Notes: generated by a model from the sequence alone, not told the origin. 64,000 bases of DNA from Deltaproteobacteria bacterium HGW-Deltaproteobacteria-19 (GCA_002841865.1 PHBD01000018.1:62001-126000), one strand, 5' to 3'; positions 44,625 through 54,895 are shown, numbered from the stretch's first letter. Translations and numbers: made by a program.

Positions 44625-45471
44625 GCCGATCCTCGTCGATGTCCTACGGCGTATCAATGTGGCGACGGGCGCCCTGGGGATTCCCTTCTTTATCGTCGGT
44701 GCGACAGCCCGGGACATCCTGCTGGAACACTGCTACGGCATCAAGGCAGGCAGGGCTACGCGGGACCTGGATATCGGCATCAAGGTGGCCGGCTGGGATG
44801 AATACGGGAAACTGACCTCGGCGCTCCTGGACTCCGGCTCATTCACTCTGACTCGCGAGCCTCACAGAATGTGTTGCGGCATGCTGGAAATCGATATGGT
44901 TCCCTTCGGCGCCGTCAGTATCAACGGCCGTGAAATCCGCTGGCCCCCCGATCAGGCAATCGTCATGAGTATCCTGGGTTTCCAGGAGGCTCATGACGCC
45001 TCCCTGCTTGTCCGCCTGGCCGTCAACCCCTCGCTGGATGTGAGAGTTCCTACCATTCCCGGCCTTGCCCTGCTGAAGCTCATCTCGTGGCATGAGAGTT
45101 ATCCGGGGCGCCCGAAGGATGCAGCCGACCTCCTGCTTCTCATGCTGAGTTATGCAGAGGCGGGAAATCAGGATCGCTTGTTTGAAGAGGCCGGCTTGAT
45201 GGAGACAGAAGACTTCAACCCGACCATGGCTGGTATCCGGCTCCTGGGAAGGGATATGGCCTCAATGGCCGGCCCGGAGACGTCATCGGTGGCCGCCTCC
45301 ATCCTGCAAAGAGAGGTCGATGCGGCTGAAGGCCATCATCGCCTGGTCCGGGACATGACGCGTGGGAAGGCCGTGTTTCAGCGCAATCTGGCGGAAGCCC
45401 GAAGAATGCTGGAAAAGCTGGGCCAGGGATTGTCAGACCGGAACGATAAGTGGGGAAGTGTTCAGGGATAA
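44587..45471 (+). CDS. AbiEii-type nucleotidyltransferase toxin (type IV TA)
   Basis: A 294-residue nucleotidyltransferase-fold protein of the AbiEii/AbiGii toxin family. The catalytic pattern is FIVGATARDILLEH followed by RATRDLDIGIKV (DxD). GLALLKLISWHESYPGRPKD then matches the family's conserved Lys/Asp region. Toxins of this family transfer nucleotides to tRNA or protein targets. ATG 44587 (MKRISFN) is chosen: it falls 38 bases before the antitoxin stop, as in coupled TA pairs. The upstream open frame to 44404 is the antitoxin's shadow. Confidence 0.83.
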   Translation: MKRISFNLSGRLEPILVDVLRRINVATGALGIPFFIVGATARDILLEHCYGIKAGRATRDLDIGIKVAGWDEYGKLTSALLDSGSFTLTREPHRMCCGMLEIDMVPFGAVSINGREIRWPPDQAIVMSILGFQEAHDASLLVRLAVNPSLDVRVPTIPGLALLKLISWHESYPGRPKDAADLLLLMLSYAEAGNQDRLFEEAGLMETEDFNPTMAGIRLLGRDMASMAGPETSSVAASILQREVDAAEGHHRLVRDMTRGKAVFQRNLAEARRMLEKLGQGLSDRNDKWGSVQG

Positions 45472-45968
45472 TCCTGAGCCCATCCTTTCCGGAGGCAGCC
45501 TGCCCGGCAGTTTCTTACCCAGGACTTATGACAGCCGGGACAGGGCTGCCACGTCACTTTGCTCCGCCGCTTCCTTCATTCCCGAGCCGCTCTTAGCCAT
45601 GGCAATGAACCGGGTGCCGTCCATGCGGGCCAGGGAAAACAGGACCATTTCAAAGAGCTGATTACGAACCGGAATCACGTGGAACGATCCTCCTGCTTCC
45701 AGATCCACGCCATGGAATCTTCTTCCTGTCAGTAGCGATACCGAAAAATGACATAATAAAATATCCGCAGGGATTGCGGTATTCCTATGGCTGTGCTATC
45801 AAACTCGCCGTGCGGGATAGCTCCTGATCTTCGTCACCCGCGGTCACCCATTACCGAAAAACAAAGCGTCTGAACCGGGCTCCTTTACGGTGTTGCCGGA
45901 CAAGCAACGCCGGATCGTTCGTCATCCGTCGCATTCACCCGAAGCGGAATCTGTGCGGAGCCAGACAA
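45472..45968. other. Intergenic region, possible decayed coding sequence
   Basis: About 500 bases. On the minus strand an open frame from about 45760 down to 45526 encodes a protein-like segment (SFHVIPVRNQLFEMVLFSLA) but lacks an ATG and matches nothing I recognise; it may be a gene remnant. The region then becomes ordinary upstream DNA of the ADP-ribosylglycohydrolase. Confidence 0.35.
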
Positions 45969-46889
45969 ATGGACAAGGCGGAACGCTTCCGCGGCTGTCT
46001 CATCGGCCTCGCCGTCGGCGATGCCTTGGGGACGACCGTTGAGTTCAGCGCCCCCGGCACCTTCCGGCCCGTCACGAAGATGACCGGCGGCGGCCCCTTC
46101 GGCCTGGAGCCGGGCCAGTGGACCGACGACACGTCCATGGCCCTCTGCCTGGCCGAGAGCCTGATCGCCTGCCGGGGCATGAATCCCAAAGACCAGATGG
46201 AGCGCTACCACCGCTGGTGGCGCGAGGGCTACCTCAGCAGCAACGGGAAGTGCTTCGACATCGGTTCGACGGTCCGCACCGCCCTCACAACCTTCGAGAA
46301 GACCGGCAACCCCCTGAGCGGTTCCACGGACCCCTTCTCCGCCGGCAACGGCTCCCTCATGCGCCTGGCCCCGGGGCCCATGTTCTTCCACCGGGACGCC
46401 CGGCAGGCCATCGAGCAATCTGGTGAAAGCTCCCGCACCACCCATGGCGCCATCACCGCCGTCGACGCCTGCCGCTACTTCGGCGCCCTCCTCTGGGGTG
46501 CCCTGAACGGCGCCGCCAAGAACGATCTCCTCTCCGATTTCTACTCGCCCGATCCCGGCTGCTGGGAAGAGAAGCCTCTCATCCCGGAAATCGCCGACAT
46601 CGCCGCCGGATCCTACAAGCGCAAGGAGCCTCCCGAGATCAAGGGCACCGGCTACGTCGTCCAGTCCCTCGAAGCGGCCCTCTGGGCCTTCCACAAGGGC
46701 GGTTCCTTCGAGGAGGGCTGCCTCCTGGCCGTCAACCTCGGCAACGACGCCGACACCACTGGCGCCATCTACGGCCAGATCGCCGGGGCATACTACGGAG
46801 AGAGAGGCATCCCGGAGGAGTGGAGGAAGAAGGTGGCGATGGGGGAGAGGATCAGAGGGATGGCGGAAGGGCTGATGGGGAATGCCTAA
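45969..46889 (+). CDS. ADP-ribosylglycohydrolase (DraG/ARH family)
   Basis: A 306-residue ADP-ribosylglycohydrolase. The two metal-binding clusters are visible: [16 protein letters not shown] near the N-terminus and [22 protein letters not shown] near the C-terminus; the start [16 protein letters not shown] is also diagnostic. It removes ADP-ribose from proteins or small molecules using two Mg ions. No ADP-ribosyltransferase partner is adjacent, so this is probably a stand-alone or defence-linked copy. The frame of an HNH-like remnant begins inside its last codons. Confidence 0.93.
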   Translation: MDKAERFRGCLIGLAVGDALGTTVEFSAPGTFRPVTKMTGGGPFGLEPGQWTDDTSMALCLAESLIACRGMNPKDQMERYHRWWREGYLSSNGKCFDIGSTVRTALTTFEKTGNPLSGSTDPFSAGNGSLMRLAPGPMFFHRDARQAIEQSGESSRTTHGAITAVDACRYFGALLWGALNGAAKNDLLSDFYSPDPGCWEEKPLIPEIADIAAGSYKRKEPPEIKGTGYVVQSLEAALWAFHKGGSFEEGCLLAVNLGNDADTTGAIYGQIAGAYYGERGIPEEWRKKVAMGERIRGMAEGLMGNA

Positions 46890-47093
46890 CAAAATCATAC
46901 CCTATATCGAGATGTGTCAGCGTGAAGGTGTTAGCCTTCAGCGGGGTATGAATTTCGAGCTCAACGGCAACCACTCGGTGATTCTGATGTCTGTCCAAAT
47001 TGCTTGGTCAAAGTGCGGTTCATCATTGACGCCAGAGAAGATTTAGATGTTTATGGCAAGCACAACCTCCAGAAACGCGACCGAATTGAGTGA
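46882..47093 (+). pseudogene. Frameshifted remnant resembling an HNH-endonuclease-like family
   Basis: From ATG 46882 the frame reads [20 protein letters not shown] and goes on to NGNHSVILMSV, which resembles the start of a family of HNH-type proteins, before stopping at 47046. In the overlapping frame the sequence continues protein-like as CPNCLVKVRFIIDAREDLDV and stops at 47093. Together this suggests a decayed or rearranged gene at the left edge of the AT-rich island. It begins within the last codons of the ADP-ribosylglycohydrolase gene. Confidence 0.45.
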
Positions 47094-47217
47094 ATGACAG
47101 CATAGATTTTAACGTTATTCAAAAAGAGAAGAATGCTTTATTGCTTTATTATTAATGATTTTAAGGAAATACATATTATATAGAAACATATCAATAAACA
47201 GATGAAAGGGCTTTAAT

Positions 47218-48705
47218 ATGAGCACATGTGTCTCCGCCTCAATCTTGTATAATCTTGTCCAGTGTCCACATCGCATAACGATGGATCTATTCGGCGACCA
47301 ATCATTAAAAGATGCAGTCAACCCATTTATTGAACTTTTGTGGGAGAGAGGGAACACCTTTGAACAAGAGGTTATAGGTAAGCTGAAAATACCATTCACT
47401 GATCTCAAAGCTTTTTCAGGCAAGGAGAGAGAACGCCTGACTATAGAGGCCATGAACCGTGGTGACGAGCTTATCTATGGTGGGCGCATCTGGGTAGATG
47501 ACCTGATCGGGGAGCCTGATATTATTAGAAAGTGCGACATTGGTTATATTGCAGGAGATATAAAAAGTGGCGCAGGCGAAGAGGGAGCCAACGAAGACAC
47601 TGATGGAAAGCCAAAAAAGCATTATGCTGTTCAGCTTTCTTTATACACAGACATTCTTGAACGTATAGGGTTTTCTGGAGGTCGAAAACCTTTTGTCTGG
47701 GATGTTCATGGGCAGGAAGTGATCTATGATTTAAATGCGGAGCAAGGTGTTAGAAAGAAGGGGAGTCTATGGGATGAGTATCTTGTAGCGTTAGAGACTG
47801 CGCAAGCTATCATGGCACAACGGGAAACTACTCTTCCTGCGTATGGCAGTATCTGTAAACTCTGCCATTGGTACACAGCGTGTAAGAAAGCTTTAGAAGA
47901 TCTTGATGATTTGACACTTATCCCCGAGCTAGGACGTTCAAAGAGAGATATTATGATGTCTCATCTCAGAGGCAGAGGCGATTTGGCAAAAGCGGACCTA
48001 AATTCATTCATACAAGGCAAGAAGACGATTTTCCCAGGTATTGGAGTTGAAACGTTACACAAATTTAAACTAAGATCTATACTTCAAAAGTCAGGATCAA
48101 GACCTTACAAAAAAGCTGCTATTGATTTGCCGCACTTTGATCGAGAGCTCTTTTTTGATGTTGAAACAGATCCAATGAATGATATTTGCTACTTACACGG
48201 ATTTGTCGAACGGCTCCATGGGGATAAGAATGCGGAGCGATATATTCCCTTCGTTGCAGAAGAACCTACTGCGGACTGGGAACGGCAGGCTTTTGATGAG
48301 GCATGGGCATATATAAAAGGTAGCATGCCGTGCATGATTTATTATTATTCGGCCTATGAAAGGACAATTTGGAGACAATTGCAGAAGAAGTATCCCCACG
48401 TTATCACAGAAGAGGAGCTTGAACAAATGTTTGAGCCCGGGAGAACCATCGATTTATATCATCACGTTATTAGATCTAAAACGGAATGGCCAACGTATGA
48501 CTTCTCTATTAAAACACTGGCCTCTTATCTTGGCTTCTCATGGCGTGATTCCAATCCATCTGGTGCAGCATCGATAGAATGGTATCACCGATGGATTGAT
48601 GATCGAGATCCCTCAATGCGACAAAGAATTCTTGACTATAATGAGGATGATTGCAGAGCAATGAGAGTTATTTTAGATGGTATTCGTCAAATGGCTCAAC
48701 AATAA
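47218..48705 (+). CDS. TM0106-family RecB-like nuclease
   Basis: A 495-residue nuclease of the TM0106 RecB-like type. The N-terminal half has the PD-(D/E)xK core: ERGNTFEQEV, then LIGEPDIIRKCDIG, GDIKSG and the QLSLYTDIL motif. A cysteine-bearing zone (GSICKLCHWYTACKK) follows, as in RecB iron-sulphur nucleases. The C-terminal half is an RNase-H/DEDD-like exonuclease (ELFFDVETDPMNDICYLHGF). Base composition drops sharply to AT-rich compared with neighbours. It sits 113 bases before gajA on the same strand, so it may be part of, or simply share an island with, the Gabija system. Confidence 0.87.
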   Translation: MSTCVSASILYNLVQCPHRITMDLFGDQSLKDAVNPFIELLWERGNTFEQEVIGKLKIPFTDLKAFSGKERERLTIEAMNRGDELIYGGRIWVDDLIGEPDIIRKCDIGYIAGDIKSGAGEEGANEDTDGKPKKHYAVQLSLYTDILERIGFSGGRKPFVWDVHGQEVIYDLNAEQGVRKKGSLWDEYLVALETAQAIMAQRETTLPAYGSICKLCHWYTACKKALEDLDDLTLIPELGRSKRDIMMSHLRGRGDLAKADLNSFIQGKKTIFPGIGVETLHKFKLRSILQKSGSRPYKKAAIDLPHFDRELFFDVETDPMNDICYLHGFVERLHGDKNAERYIPFVAEEPTADWERQAFDEAWAYIKGSMPCMIYYYSAYERTIWRQLQKKYPHVITEEELEQMFEPGRTIDLYHHVIRSKTEWPTYDFSIKTLASYLGFSWRDSNPSGAASIEWYHRWIDDRDPSMRQRILDYNEDDCRAMRVILDGIRQMAQQ

Positions 48706-48818
48706 TAATAACGCATCATGCCAGATCAATTTATGTTTATATTCAGTGCACAGGGAAACTACGATAGTTCTATAATGCAACAACCACAAAAAGTGGGCGC
48801 TCTTTAGGAGACAAAATC

Positions 48819-50894
48819 ATGTATATTGCAAATATTGCCATAGAGAATTATCGTAACTTCAAAAAAACGGTGATTGAGTTCAATGATGGAGTAAATGTCA
48901 TTATAGGACCTAACAATACAGGGAAAACGAACTTGATAAAGGCACTATCACTGCCAATTGACTATAAAGGAACCAAGAGATTAGAAATAGATGACTTCAA
49001 CAAGGACATCTCTTTAGAGGAACTCAAGCAAGGTCCACCCAATATCAGCATTGCTATTACCATAAAGCAAGGTCAAAATGAAGAACCGGACGATTTGGTG
49101 ACCATTGGCAATTGGTTGACGAAATTAGATGATCCCTATGAAGCACTACTAACATATAATTTCTTTTTGCCTGAAAGGGAAAAAGATCGCTATTTAAAGG
49201 CGATTGCTGGAGTATCTGACACAGACCCCAAAGCTGTAGATGAAGTCTGGAAAATCATCAAAAACGAATTCATTAGATTATTCACTTACAAAATCTGGGG
49301 AGGAAAAACTGAGAATCAAACTATAGCGGATACCGAATCTTTACAAAGATTTGACTTTCAGTTTCTAAGTGCTATTCGCGATGTCGAGAGAGATATGCTT
49401 TCAGGCCGTAATACGCTTTTGCGCGATGTATTAGACTTCTTTATGGACTATGAGATAAAAATATTACCAGAAAAAGTAAAATCAAAAGAAGAGAAAGCTG
49501 CTGATATAAAACAGAAGCAACAAGACTTTTCACACAAAGCAGATGAACTACTTTCAGATCTTCAAAAGCGTATGGAAGAAGGTAAGAAACAGATACTATC
49601 TTATGCAAAAGATACTGGAGCATCATTTGATAAAGCAATTCCCAATTTTGAAGGAAGTATTTCCGATGTCGAAATGTTCTCAGCACTTAGGCTAATTGTA
49701 GAATACGAAACAGGAATAAAAATACCAGCTACACATAATGGCCTTGGATACAATAATCTGATATTTATGTCCTTGCTTTTGGCAAAAATGCAAGTCAATT
49801 CAGATGGGGATTATCTAGGCAGCAATGCAAAAGTCTTTTCAACTTTGTCAATTGAAGAACCAGAAGCACACTTGCATCCTTCAATGCAATACAAATTCTT
49901 GAAATTTCTAAAAGAGAATAAAGAAAAGAAAAAGGTCAGACAAATCTTTGTGACTAGCCATTCTACGCATATTACATCCGCAATATCGCTAGACGAGATT
50001 ATATGTCTATACAATGAGAAGGGACGAACAAGAGTCGGGTATCCAGGAAGAGTCTTTCCCGATGAAAGAAGCAAAAAATATGTTCAGCGGTTCTTGGACG
50101 CTACCAAATCGGATATGCTTTTTGCACGGCGAGTCATTTTGGTGGAAGGACTGGCCGAACAATTACTTCTATCAATTCTATCGCGATATTTGGGTATATC
50201 ACTAGAAGACGACCATATTGCCGTAATAAATGTCGGAGGAAGGATTTTCGATTACTTCCTGCTGTTGTTTGACGACCCCAAGCCTTATACAATCCACAAA
50301 AAAATTGCATGTCTTACTGATAGGGACCCGGAAAGAAAACTTATTGCTGGCGGTCAATTCACAAAATGCTATCCATTTCAGTATAATCACGACGTAGCGA
50401 GATATGAATATAAAGATTATGCAACTTCGAAAATGGAGCAGTATAGGGATCACTCCAATATAATGTTCTTCAGCCAAGATAAATTGAAGGGAAAGACATT
50501 TGAATACGACTTAGTTTTACATAATCCATCATTAGCCCTTCTGGTTACGGAAGTAATGAGTAATAAAGAAGAGATCAAAGCTTTGATGGGCTCATTCAGT
50601 GATAATAAATCAGTTGGTGAACTTCTCAATATACTAAAAGAAGGAACGGAAAAAACTCCACATAATAAAAACGCAGAGATAAAGCAAGGAATATGCGAAT
50701 GTAAGTGGGCTGATGATGACAAAAGAGCAGCAATTATTGCTTCTCGTTATCTGAACTCCATTACCAAAGGTGAAAATGCTTTAGAGTTAGCATATGCATT
50801 AGAAAATAATCTAATGAAGAAGGAACAAGAAGATTATGAAGAATTCGTTGTCCCCGCGTATATTAAAGACGCATTAGAATGGATATGCCGATAA
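48819..50894 (+). CDS. gajA: Gabija defence protein GajA (OLD-family ATPase/nuclease)
   Basis: A 691-residue OLD-type protein. The ABC/SMC-like ATPase has Walker A IGPNNTGKTN (29-38) and a signature/Walker B region STLSIEEPEAHLHPS followed by VTSHSTHI. The C-terminal TOPRIM nuclease has VILVEGLAEQLLL and LTDRDPE, giving the Glu and DxD metal ligands. In Gabija, GajA is a sequence-specific nicking nuclease that assembles with GajB and is held off by nucleotides until phage infection depletes them. It is about 110 residues longer than the founding Bacillus GajA, with inserts in the ATPase part. TAGGAGAC precedes the ATG; the helicase gene overlaps its end by 16 bases. Confidence 0.9.
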   Translation: MYIANIAIENYRNFKKTVIEFNDGVNVIIGPNNTGKTNLIKALSLPIDYKGTKRLEIDDFNKDISLEELKQGPPNISIAITIKQGQNEEPDDLVTIGNWLTKLDDPYEALLTYNFFLPEREKDRYLKAIAGVSDTDPKAVDEVWKIIKNEFIRLFTYKIWGGKTENQTIADTESLQRFDFQFLSAIRDVERDMLSGRNTLLRDVLDFFMDYEIKILPEKVKSKEEKAADIKQKQQDFSHKADELLSDLQKRMEEGKKQILSYAKDTGASFDKAIPNFEGSISDVEMFSALRLIVEYETGIKIPATHNGLGYNNLIFMSLLLAKMQVNSDGDYLGSNAKVFSTLSIEEPEAHLHPSMQYKFLKFLKENKEKKKVRQIFVTSHSTHITSAISLDEIICLYNEKGRTRVGYPGRVFPDERSKKYVQRFLDATKSDMLFARRVILVEGLAEQLLLSILSRYLGISLEDDHIAVINVGGRIFDYFLLLFDDPKPYTIHKKIACLTDRDPERKLIAGGQFTKCYPFQYNHDVARYEYKDYATSKMEQYRDHSNIMFFSQDKLKGKTFEYDLVLHNPSLALLVTEVMSNKEEIKALMGSFSDNKSVGELLNILKEGTEKTPHNKNAEIKQGICECKWADDDKRAAIIASRYLNSITKGENALELAYALENNLMKKEQEDYEEFVVPAYIKDALEWICR

Positions 50895-52597
50895 ACATTA
50901 TTACATCAGATTCCATGCTCACTGATATAGAGCACCATTTCAGGGTATCGGCAGGACCAGGTGCTGGGAAGACGCACTGGTTAGTCGAACACATAAAAAA
51001 CGTATTGCATCGTTCTGAGAGGTTAGGCATCACTCGCAAAATAGCTTGCATCACATACACAAATATAGCTGTTGAAACCATCCAGAACCGTTTGGGCATC
51101 TCCGCTGACCAAGTGGAAGTATCAACAATTCACAGTTTTTTATACAAACACATTGTTAAACCATATGCATCATTCATTGCTATGGAATATGGATTGAACA
51201 TCGAAGATATGGATGGACATGACGATACAATATTATCCAACTACTCATTTCTGAAAGAATGGAAGAAAAAAACGAATCAGCCGTGGATCAGAAGAGATAA
51301 TGAAATAGTATCTGCCATTAGTAAGGCGAAATGGAAATTTCAGGAAAGAGAATTGATATTTCGGCCAAACTATCCAATGAAGGCAGATGGTTATCCGATC
51401 CGGAGTGATTCATACTATGAGTATAAAAAAATGACATGGGAGAAAGGGATATTGCATCATGAAGATGTTTTATTTTTCAGCTATCAATTGATAAGGAAAT
51501 ACCCTTTAATATTAAAAGTGTTGCGTGCAAAGTTCCCATATTTTTTTGTTGATGAGTTTCAAGATACAAACCCGATTCAAGCAGAAATACTACATCAAAT
51601 TGGACAGAATGAGACTGTTGTCGGGCTAATAGGAGATGCAGCGCAATCAATATATAGTTTTCAGGGGGCAGATCCTGAAAAGTTTATGACCTTTAACTTA
51701 CCAGCAATATACGATTATCAAATAGAATGGAACAGACGAAGCACTAATAATATAATTCAAATCCTAAATGGAATTCGTTTAGATATTCAGCAAATAAGTC
51801 CTAATGATGAAATAGGTGATCAACCAACAATTATTGTCGGTGAAATGAATGATTCGCTCAGATGGTCAATAGATGAATGTGGAGATGAAAAAGTATGTTC
51901 TTTGTCTAGAGCTAATATAACTTCAAACGCAATGAAACGTGAGATAAATGGATCATTATTTAAAGATGAGTTATTCGAAGAATTGCAGGATACTGACAAG
52001 TCAAGTAGTCAAAATGGATACAGAAGTAAAGTCATTATTGCTTGCATAAAAGCAACTGAGTTAGCTCGCCAGAGTAAATTCAAGGATGCGATAAAAGAGT
52101 TAGAGAATGTATTTAAGGAAAGGACTGATAAGACGAGGGGTAAAAGGGAAGCATTAAAACATATACAAACTCTCTTAAAAAAGTATGATAATTACAAGAA
52201 TGAATCATTGTATGGGTTTTTTTTGATTGTCAAGGCAGATATCAAGAATAATATTTCTGACTTGAGAAGTGGAAGGGCCAAAACATTTTATGAAAGACAT
52301 ACTTATCTGCAATTGTCTTTATGCGTTAGAATAGTAGAGGATACAAGCCAGCATAAGACAATTCACAAAGCAAAAGGAGATGAGTTTGAAAATGTATTGC
52401 TTATATTGACAGAAGAAGACAAATTAGCATTCTTGCTGACCCCTGATTTAACTGGAACGAACAAAGAAGCAGAAGAACAAAGGATAAATTATGTTGCTAT
52501 AAGTAGAGCGAAGAAAAGACTGTTTATTTCTGTACCTTCTTTACAGGCGAACAATAAAGCAATGTTGAGCAGCAAATTCCGAATTAAGATACTCTAA
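50879..52597 (+). CDS. gajB: Gabija defence protein GajB (UvrD-like helicase)
   Basis: A 572-residue superfamily 1A helicase. Motif I is VSAGPGAGKTHWLVE (24-38), Ia ITYTNIAVETIQNRL, II FFVDEFQDTNPIQAE, III LIGDAAQSIYSFQGA, V TIHKAKGDEFENVLL and VI YVAISRAKKRLFI, so all core motifs are intact. It overlaps gajA by 16 bases, the standard Gabija arrangement. GajB works with GajA by sensing nicked DNA ends and hydrolysing nucleotides. The chain is longer than the founding GajB by some 75 residues. Codon usage is AT-rich like gajA and the RecB nuclease, consistent with a transferred island. Confidence 0.9.
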   Translation: MDMPINIITSDSMLTDIEHHFRVSAGPGAGKTHWLVEHIKNVLHRSERLGITRKIACITYTNIAVETIQNRLGISADQVEVSTIHSFLYKHIVKPYASFIAMEYGLNIEDMDGHDDTILSNYSFLKEWKKKTNQPWIRRDNEIVSAISKAKWKFQERELIFRPNYPMKADGYPIRSDSYYEYKKMTWEKGILHHEDVLFFSYQLIRKYPLILKVLRAKFPYFFVDEFQDTNPIQAEILHQIGQNETVVGLIGDAAQSIYSFQGADPEKFMTFNLPAIYDYQIEWNRRSTNNIIQILNGIRLDIQQISPNDEIGDQPTIIVGEMNDSLRWSIDECGDEKVCSLSRANITSNAMKREINGSLFKDELFEELQDTDKSSSQNGYRSKVIIACIKATELARQSKFKDAIKELENVFKERTDKTRGKREALKHIQTLLKKYDNYKNESLYGFFLIVKADIKNNISDLRSGRAKTFYERHTYLQLSLCVRIVEDTSQHKTIHKAKGDEFENVLLILTEEDKLAFLLTPDLTGTNKEAEEQRINYVAISRAKKRLFISVPSLQANNKAMLSSKFRIKIL

Positions 52598-53234
52598 ATC
52601 ATAGAGTATGTGCCATGTTTAATCTAACAAAAAATGGCTCATCTGTTTTGGGGACAATATTATAGCAATAGAAATAAAAAAATACACATAAGTGGATTGT
52701 ATTCATCCAACGGCTGGTCTGTTTTAAGACACTGCGAAAATTGTATTCATGTCAAATAGTCATAGGTTTTATCCGTCTTCCAGAAATTCACACCTTCGAT
52801 ACTTCGGTCTGGATTCATCCAATAACATGCTCTTTTGTCTCGCCCCTGCAATAAAAGCAGACCCGCAATGGATGAATTATCCTATTGTACTGAAAGGAGA
52901 ATGGCACGTGTTGGAATAGAGAGAGTAGCCTGTTTCTGCAAATGGCGTAGATATTGCGTCAATTCGCTTGGATTATTTTGATCGATACTCCCCATTGTAT
53001 ACGGTAAACCACGGATAACGCAGGGAACAATATTTTCGAATCGATGTTCGGGAATGGTTTTTTCTCCGCGCTTGATCTCCTCCATAGTCAGGAACGATTT
53101 CCACGCAAGAAAGCCTTTGCTGTCATGATTCAATAGGAAGATCCGATAAAGTACAACTTATAGTGTCAGGAGGAAGTGGCTTATTCGTCTCAGGTCAAAT
53201 TGATCATCATCAATAACTGAAGGAGGAATTGATC
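52598..53234. other. AT-rich intergenic region, right edge of the defence island
   Basis: About 640 bases. A minus-strand frame (52882-53133, start MNHDSKGFLAWKSFLTMEEI) encodes 83 residues with protein-like composition, but it has no clear ribosome binding site and no recognised family; it may be a remnant. Base composition returns to the window average towards the following acyl-CoA ligase, so the island edge probably lies here. Confidence 0.35.
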
Positions 53235-54794
53235 ATGTTTACCAGGCCAAGTTTAAACATCGTGGATTGTATTTCATTCAATGCAAAATTCCGGGGGGAT
53301 CGTGTCGCTTTCATCTGCGGCGAGCATCGCATAAACTGGAGGGAATTTAATAAGTACACCAATAAGATAGCCAATTCCCTTGTCAAATCAGGACTCAAGA
53401 AAGGCGAAAAGGTCGGATTGCTATGTCTCAACAGCATCGATGCGATCGCTGTATTATTCGGCACCATGAAAGCGGGGGGAGTTATTGTCCCGCTCTCGTT
53501 ATTATTAACCCCGCAAATGATTGCCTGCCTTGTGAAGGATGCGGCGTGCAGATTCTTTTTTACAGATTCATATTTAAAGCCGCTTGCCGATTTTTCCCTG
53601 CTGGAGGTTGACTCGATTCCAAAGGAAAAACGCATCTCCATAGGGTTCGAAGAGGAGAGATACACATTGTTACAGTCTTTTATCGATGAGTCATCGGAAG
53701 ACCTGCCGGATGTCTTGCTGAATGATGATGACGAGGCATGCATTATCTATTCATCCGGAACCACCGGAGCACCGAAGGGCATTATCCATACGCATCTATC
53801 AAGAACGATGTTTGCTCTTTCCATGACGATATCTGCAGGTGGGATCAGCGCTTCAACGGTCATGATTGCAACGACGCCGCTCTTTGCCAACACCTTCTGG
53901 GGAACGATCATGCCCACGATGTTCGCCGGCGGGACAACGGTCATGTTGACCATGTTCTCACCCGGTGGATTTCTGGAGGCTGTTCATAAAGAACGAGGAA
54001 AAATTGCGATGATGGTGCCGACGCAGTTCCAGGGGGTACTCAACCATCCGGACTTGAACAAATATGACGTTTCCAGTCTTGCCTTGCTGATCTGTGCGGG
54101 AGCAACATTACCGGTCCCCTTGAAAAAGCAGATCATCGAAAAATTCGGCAATATCCTCACGGAAGCGTACGGAATTACGGAGGGTATAGCCACAAACATA
54201 CTGCCGGAATATATCCTGGAGAAGCCGACTTCCGTCGGCATTCCCGTATTTGGCGCAGACGTGCGAATCATCGACGACGAAGGCAAGGGGCTTCCTGCAG
54301 GAGAAGTGGGTGAGATTGCAGGATATTCTCACTGGTTCATGAAGGGTTATCACAACAATCCCCAAGCCACTGCAGAGATGGTCTGGCTTGATGAGCGCGG
54401 CCGCACCTTCATGCGTACCGGCGATATGGGACGACTTGATGACGACGGGTTCCTGTATATCGTCGATCGCAAAAGAGACATGATCGTATCCGGCGGTCTC
54501 AATGTCTTTGCCGTCGATATTGAGGGAATTCTCCAACAGCATGAAGAGATTAAAGACGTGGCGGTTATCGCCATCCCGCACGACAAATGGGGGGAGACTC
54601 CGCTGGCCTTGGTGATCCGGAGACCGGGAGCGAAGAGCACAGAGGAAGAGATGAAGGAATGGGCGAATGCGAAGCTGGCAAAGTATCAGCGAATTGGTCG
54701 CGTGGAATATCGAGAAGAGGACTTCCCTCGCAATGTTCTGGGTAAAGTTCTCAAACGCGTGCTCCGCGAGCCATACTGGAAAGATCGCTCTTAA
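53235..54794 (+). CDS. AMP-forming acyl-CoA ligase
   Basis: A 519-residue ANL-superfamily ligase. The P-loop is YSSGTTGAPKG, the adenine/tyrosine motif EAYGITEG, the hinge region GDMGRLDDDGFLYIVDRKRD, and the catalytic lysine lies in FPRNVLGKVLKR. It activates a carboxylic acid to its CoA thioester. ATG 53235 follows AGGAGG by 8 bases; a TTG two codons earlier is less likely. It ends with a strong bidirectional terminator facing the convergent octahaem cytochrome gene. It differs clearly from the ligases at 26621 and 58408, so the three are not recent copies. Substrate not determinable. Confidence 0.92.
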   Translation: MFTRPSLNIVDCISFNAKFRGDRVAFICGEHRINWREFNKYTNKIANSLVKSGLKKGEKVGLLCLNSIDAIAVLFGTMKAGGVIVPLSLLLTPQMIACLVKDAACRFFFTDSYLKPLADFSLLEVDSIPKEKRISIGFEEERYTLLQSFIDESSEDLPDVLLNDDDEACIIYSSGTTGAPKGIIHTHLSRTMFALSMTISAGGISASTVMIATTPLFANTFWGTIMPTMFAGGTTVMLTMFSPGGFLEAVHKERGKIAMMVPTQFQGVLNHPDLNKYDVSSLALLICAGATLPVPLKKQIIEKFGNILTEAYGITEGIATNILPEYILEKPTSVGIPVFGADVRIIDDEGKGLPAGEVGEIAGYSHWFMKGYHNNPQATAEMVWLDERGRTFMRTGDMGRLDDDGFLYIVDRKRDMIVSGGLNVFAVDIEGILQQHEEIKDVAVIAIPHDKWGETPLALVIRRPGAKSTEEEMKEWANAKLAKYQRIGRVEYREEDFPRNVLGKVLKRVLREPYWKDRS

Positions 54795-54815
54795 TCTTTG
54801 ATCACATGAATCCAA

Positions 54816-54840
54816 GAAAGGGGCGCTTGCGCCCCTTTTC
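54816..54840. terminator. Bidirectional rho-independent terminator
   Basis: GAAAGGGGCG-CTTG-CGCCCCTTTTC: a perfect GC stem (54820-54835) with T-runs on both strands, placed between two convergent genes (acyl-CoA ligase and nitrite reductase). Confidence 0.85.
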
Positions 54841-54895
54841 TCGTTGAGTGTTGTAGTTTCCGGATGGGAGTGGTGAACCGGATCCCGGATCCGGC

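Noticed and set aside
45526-45708. 60-codon GTG-start minus frame
   Set aside because: The start is weak, and the frame stays open upstream without an ATG, so it is more likely a remnant or chance frame than a gene.
45969-46889. DraT/DraG-type nitrogenase regulation
   Set aside because: Only the glycohydrolase is present; no ADP-ribosyltransferase or nitrogenase gene is in the window.
52882-53133. 83-codon minus frame in the AT-rich spacer
   Set aside because: Composition is protein-like but there is no ribosome binding site or recognised family; kept only as a possible remnant in the spacer description.
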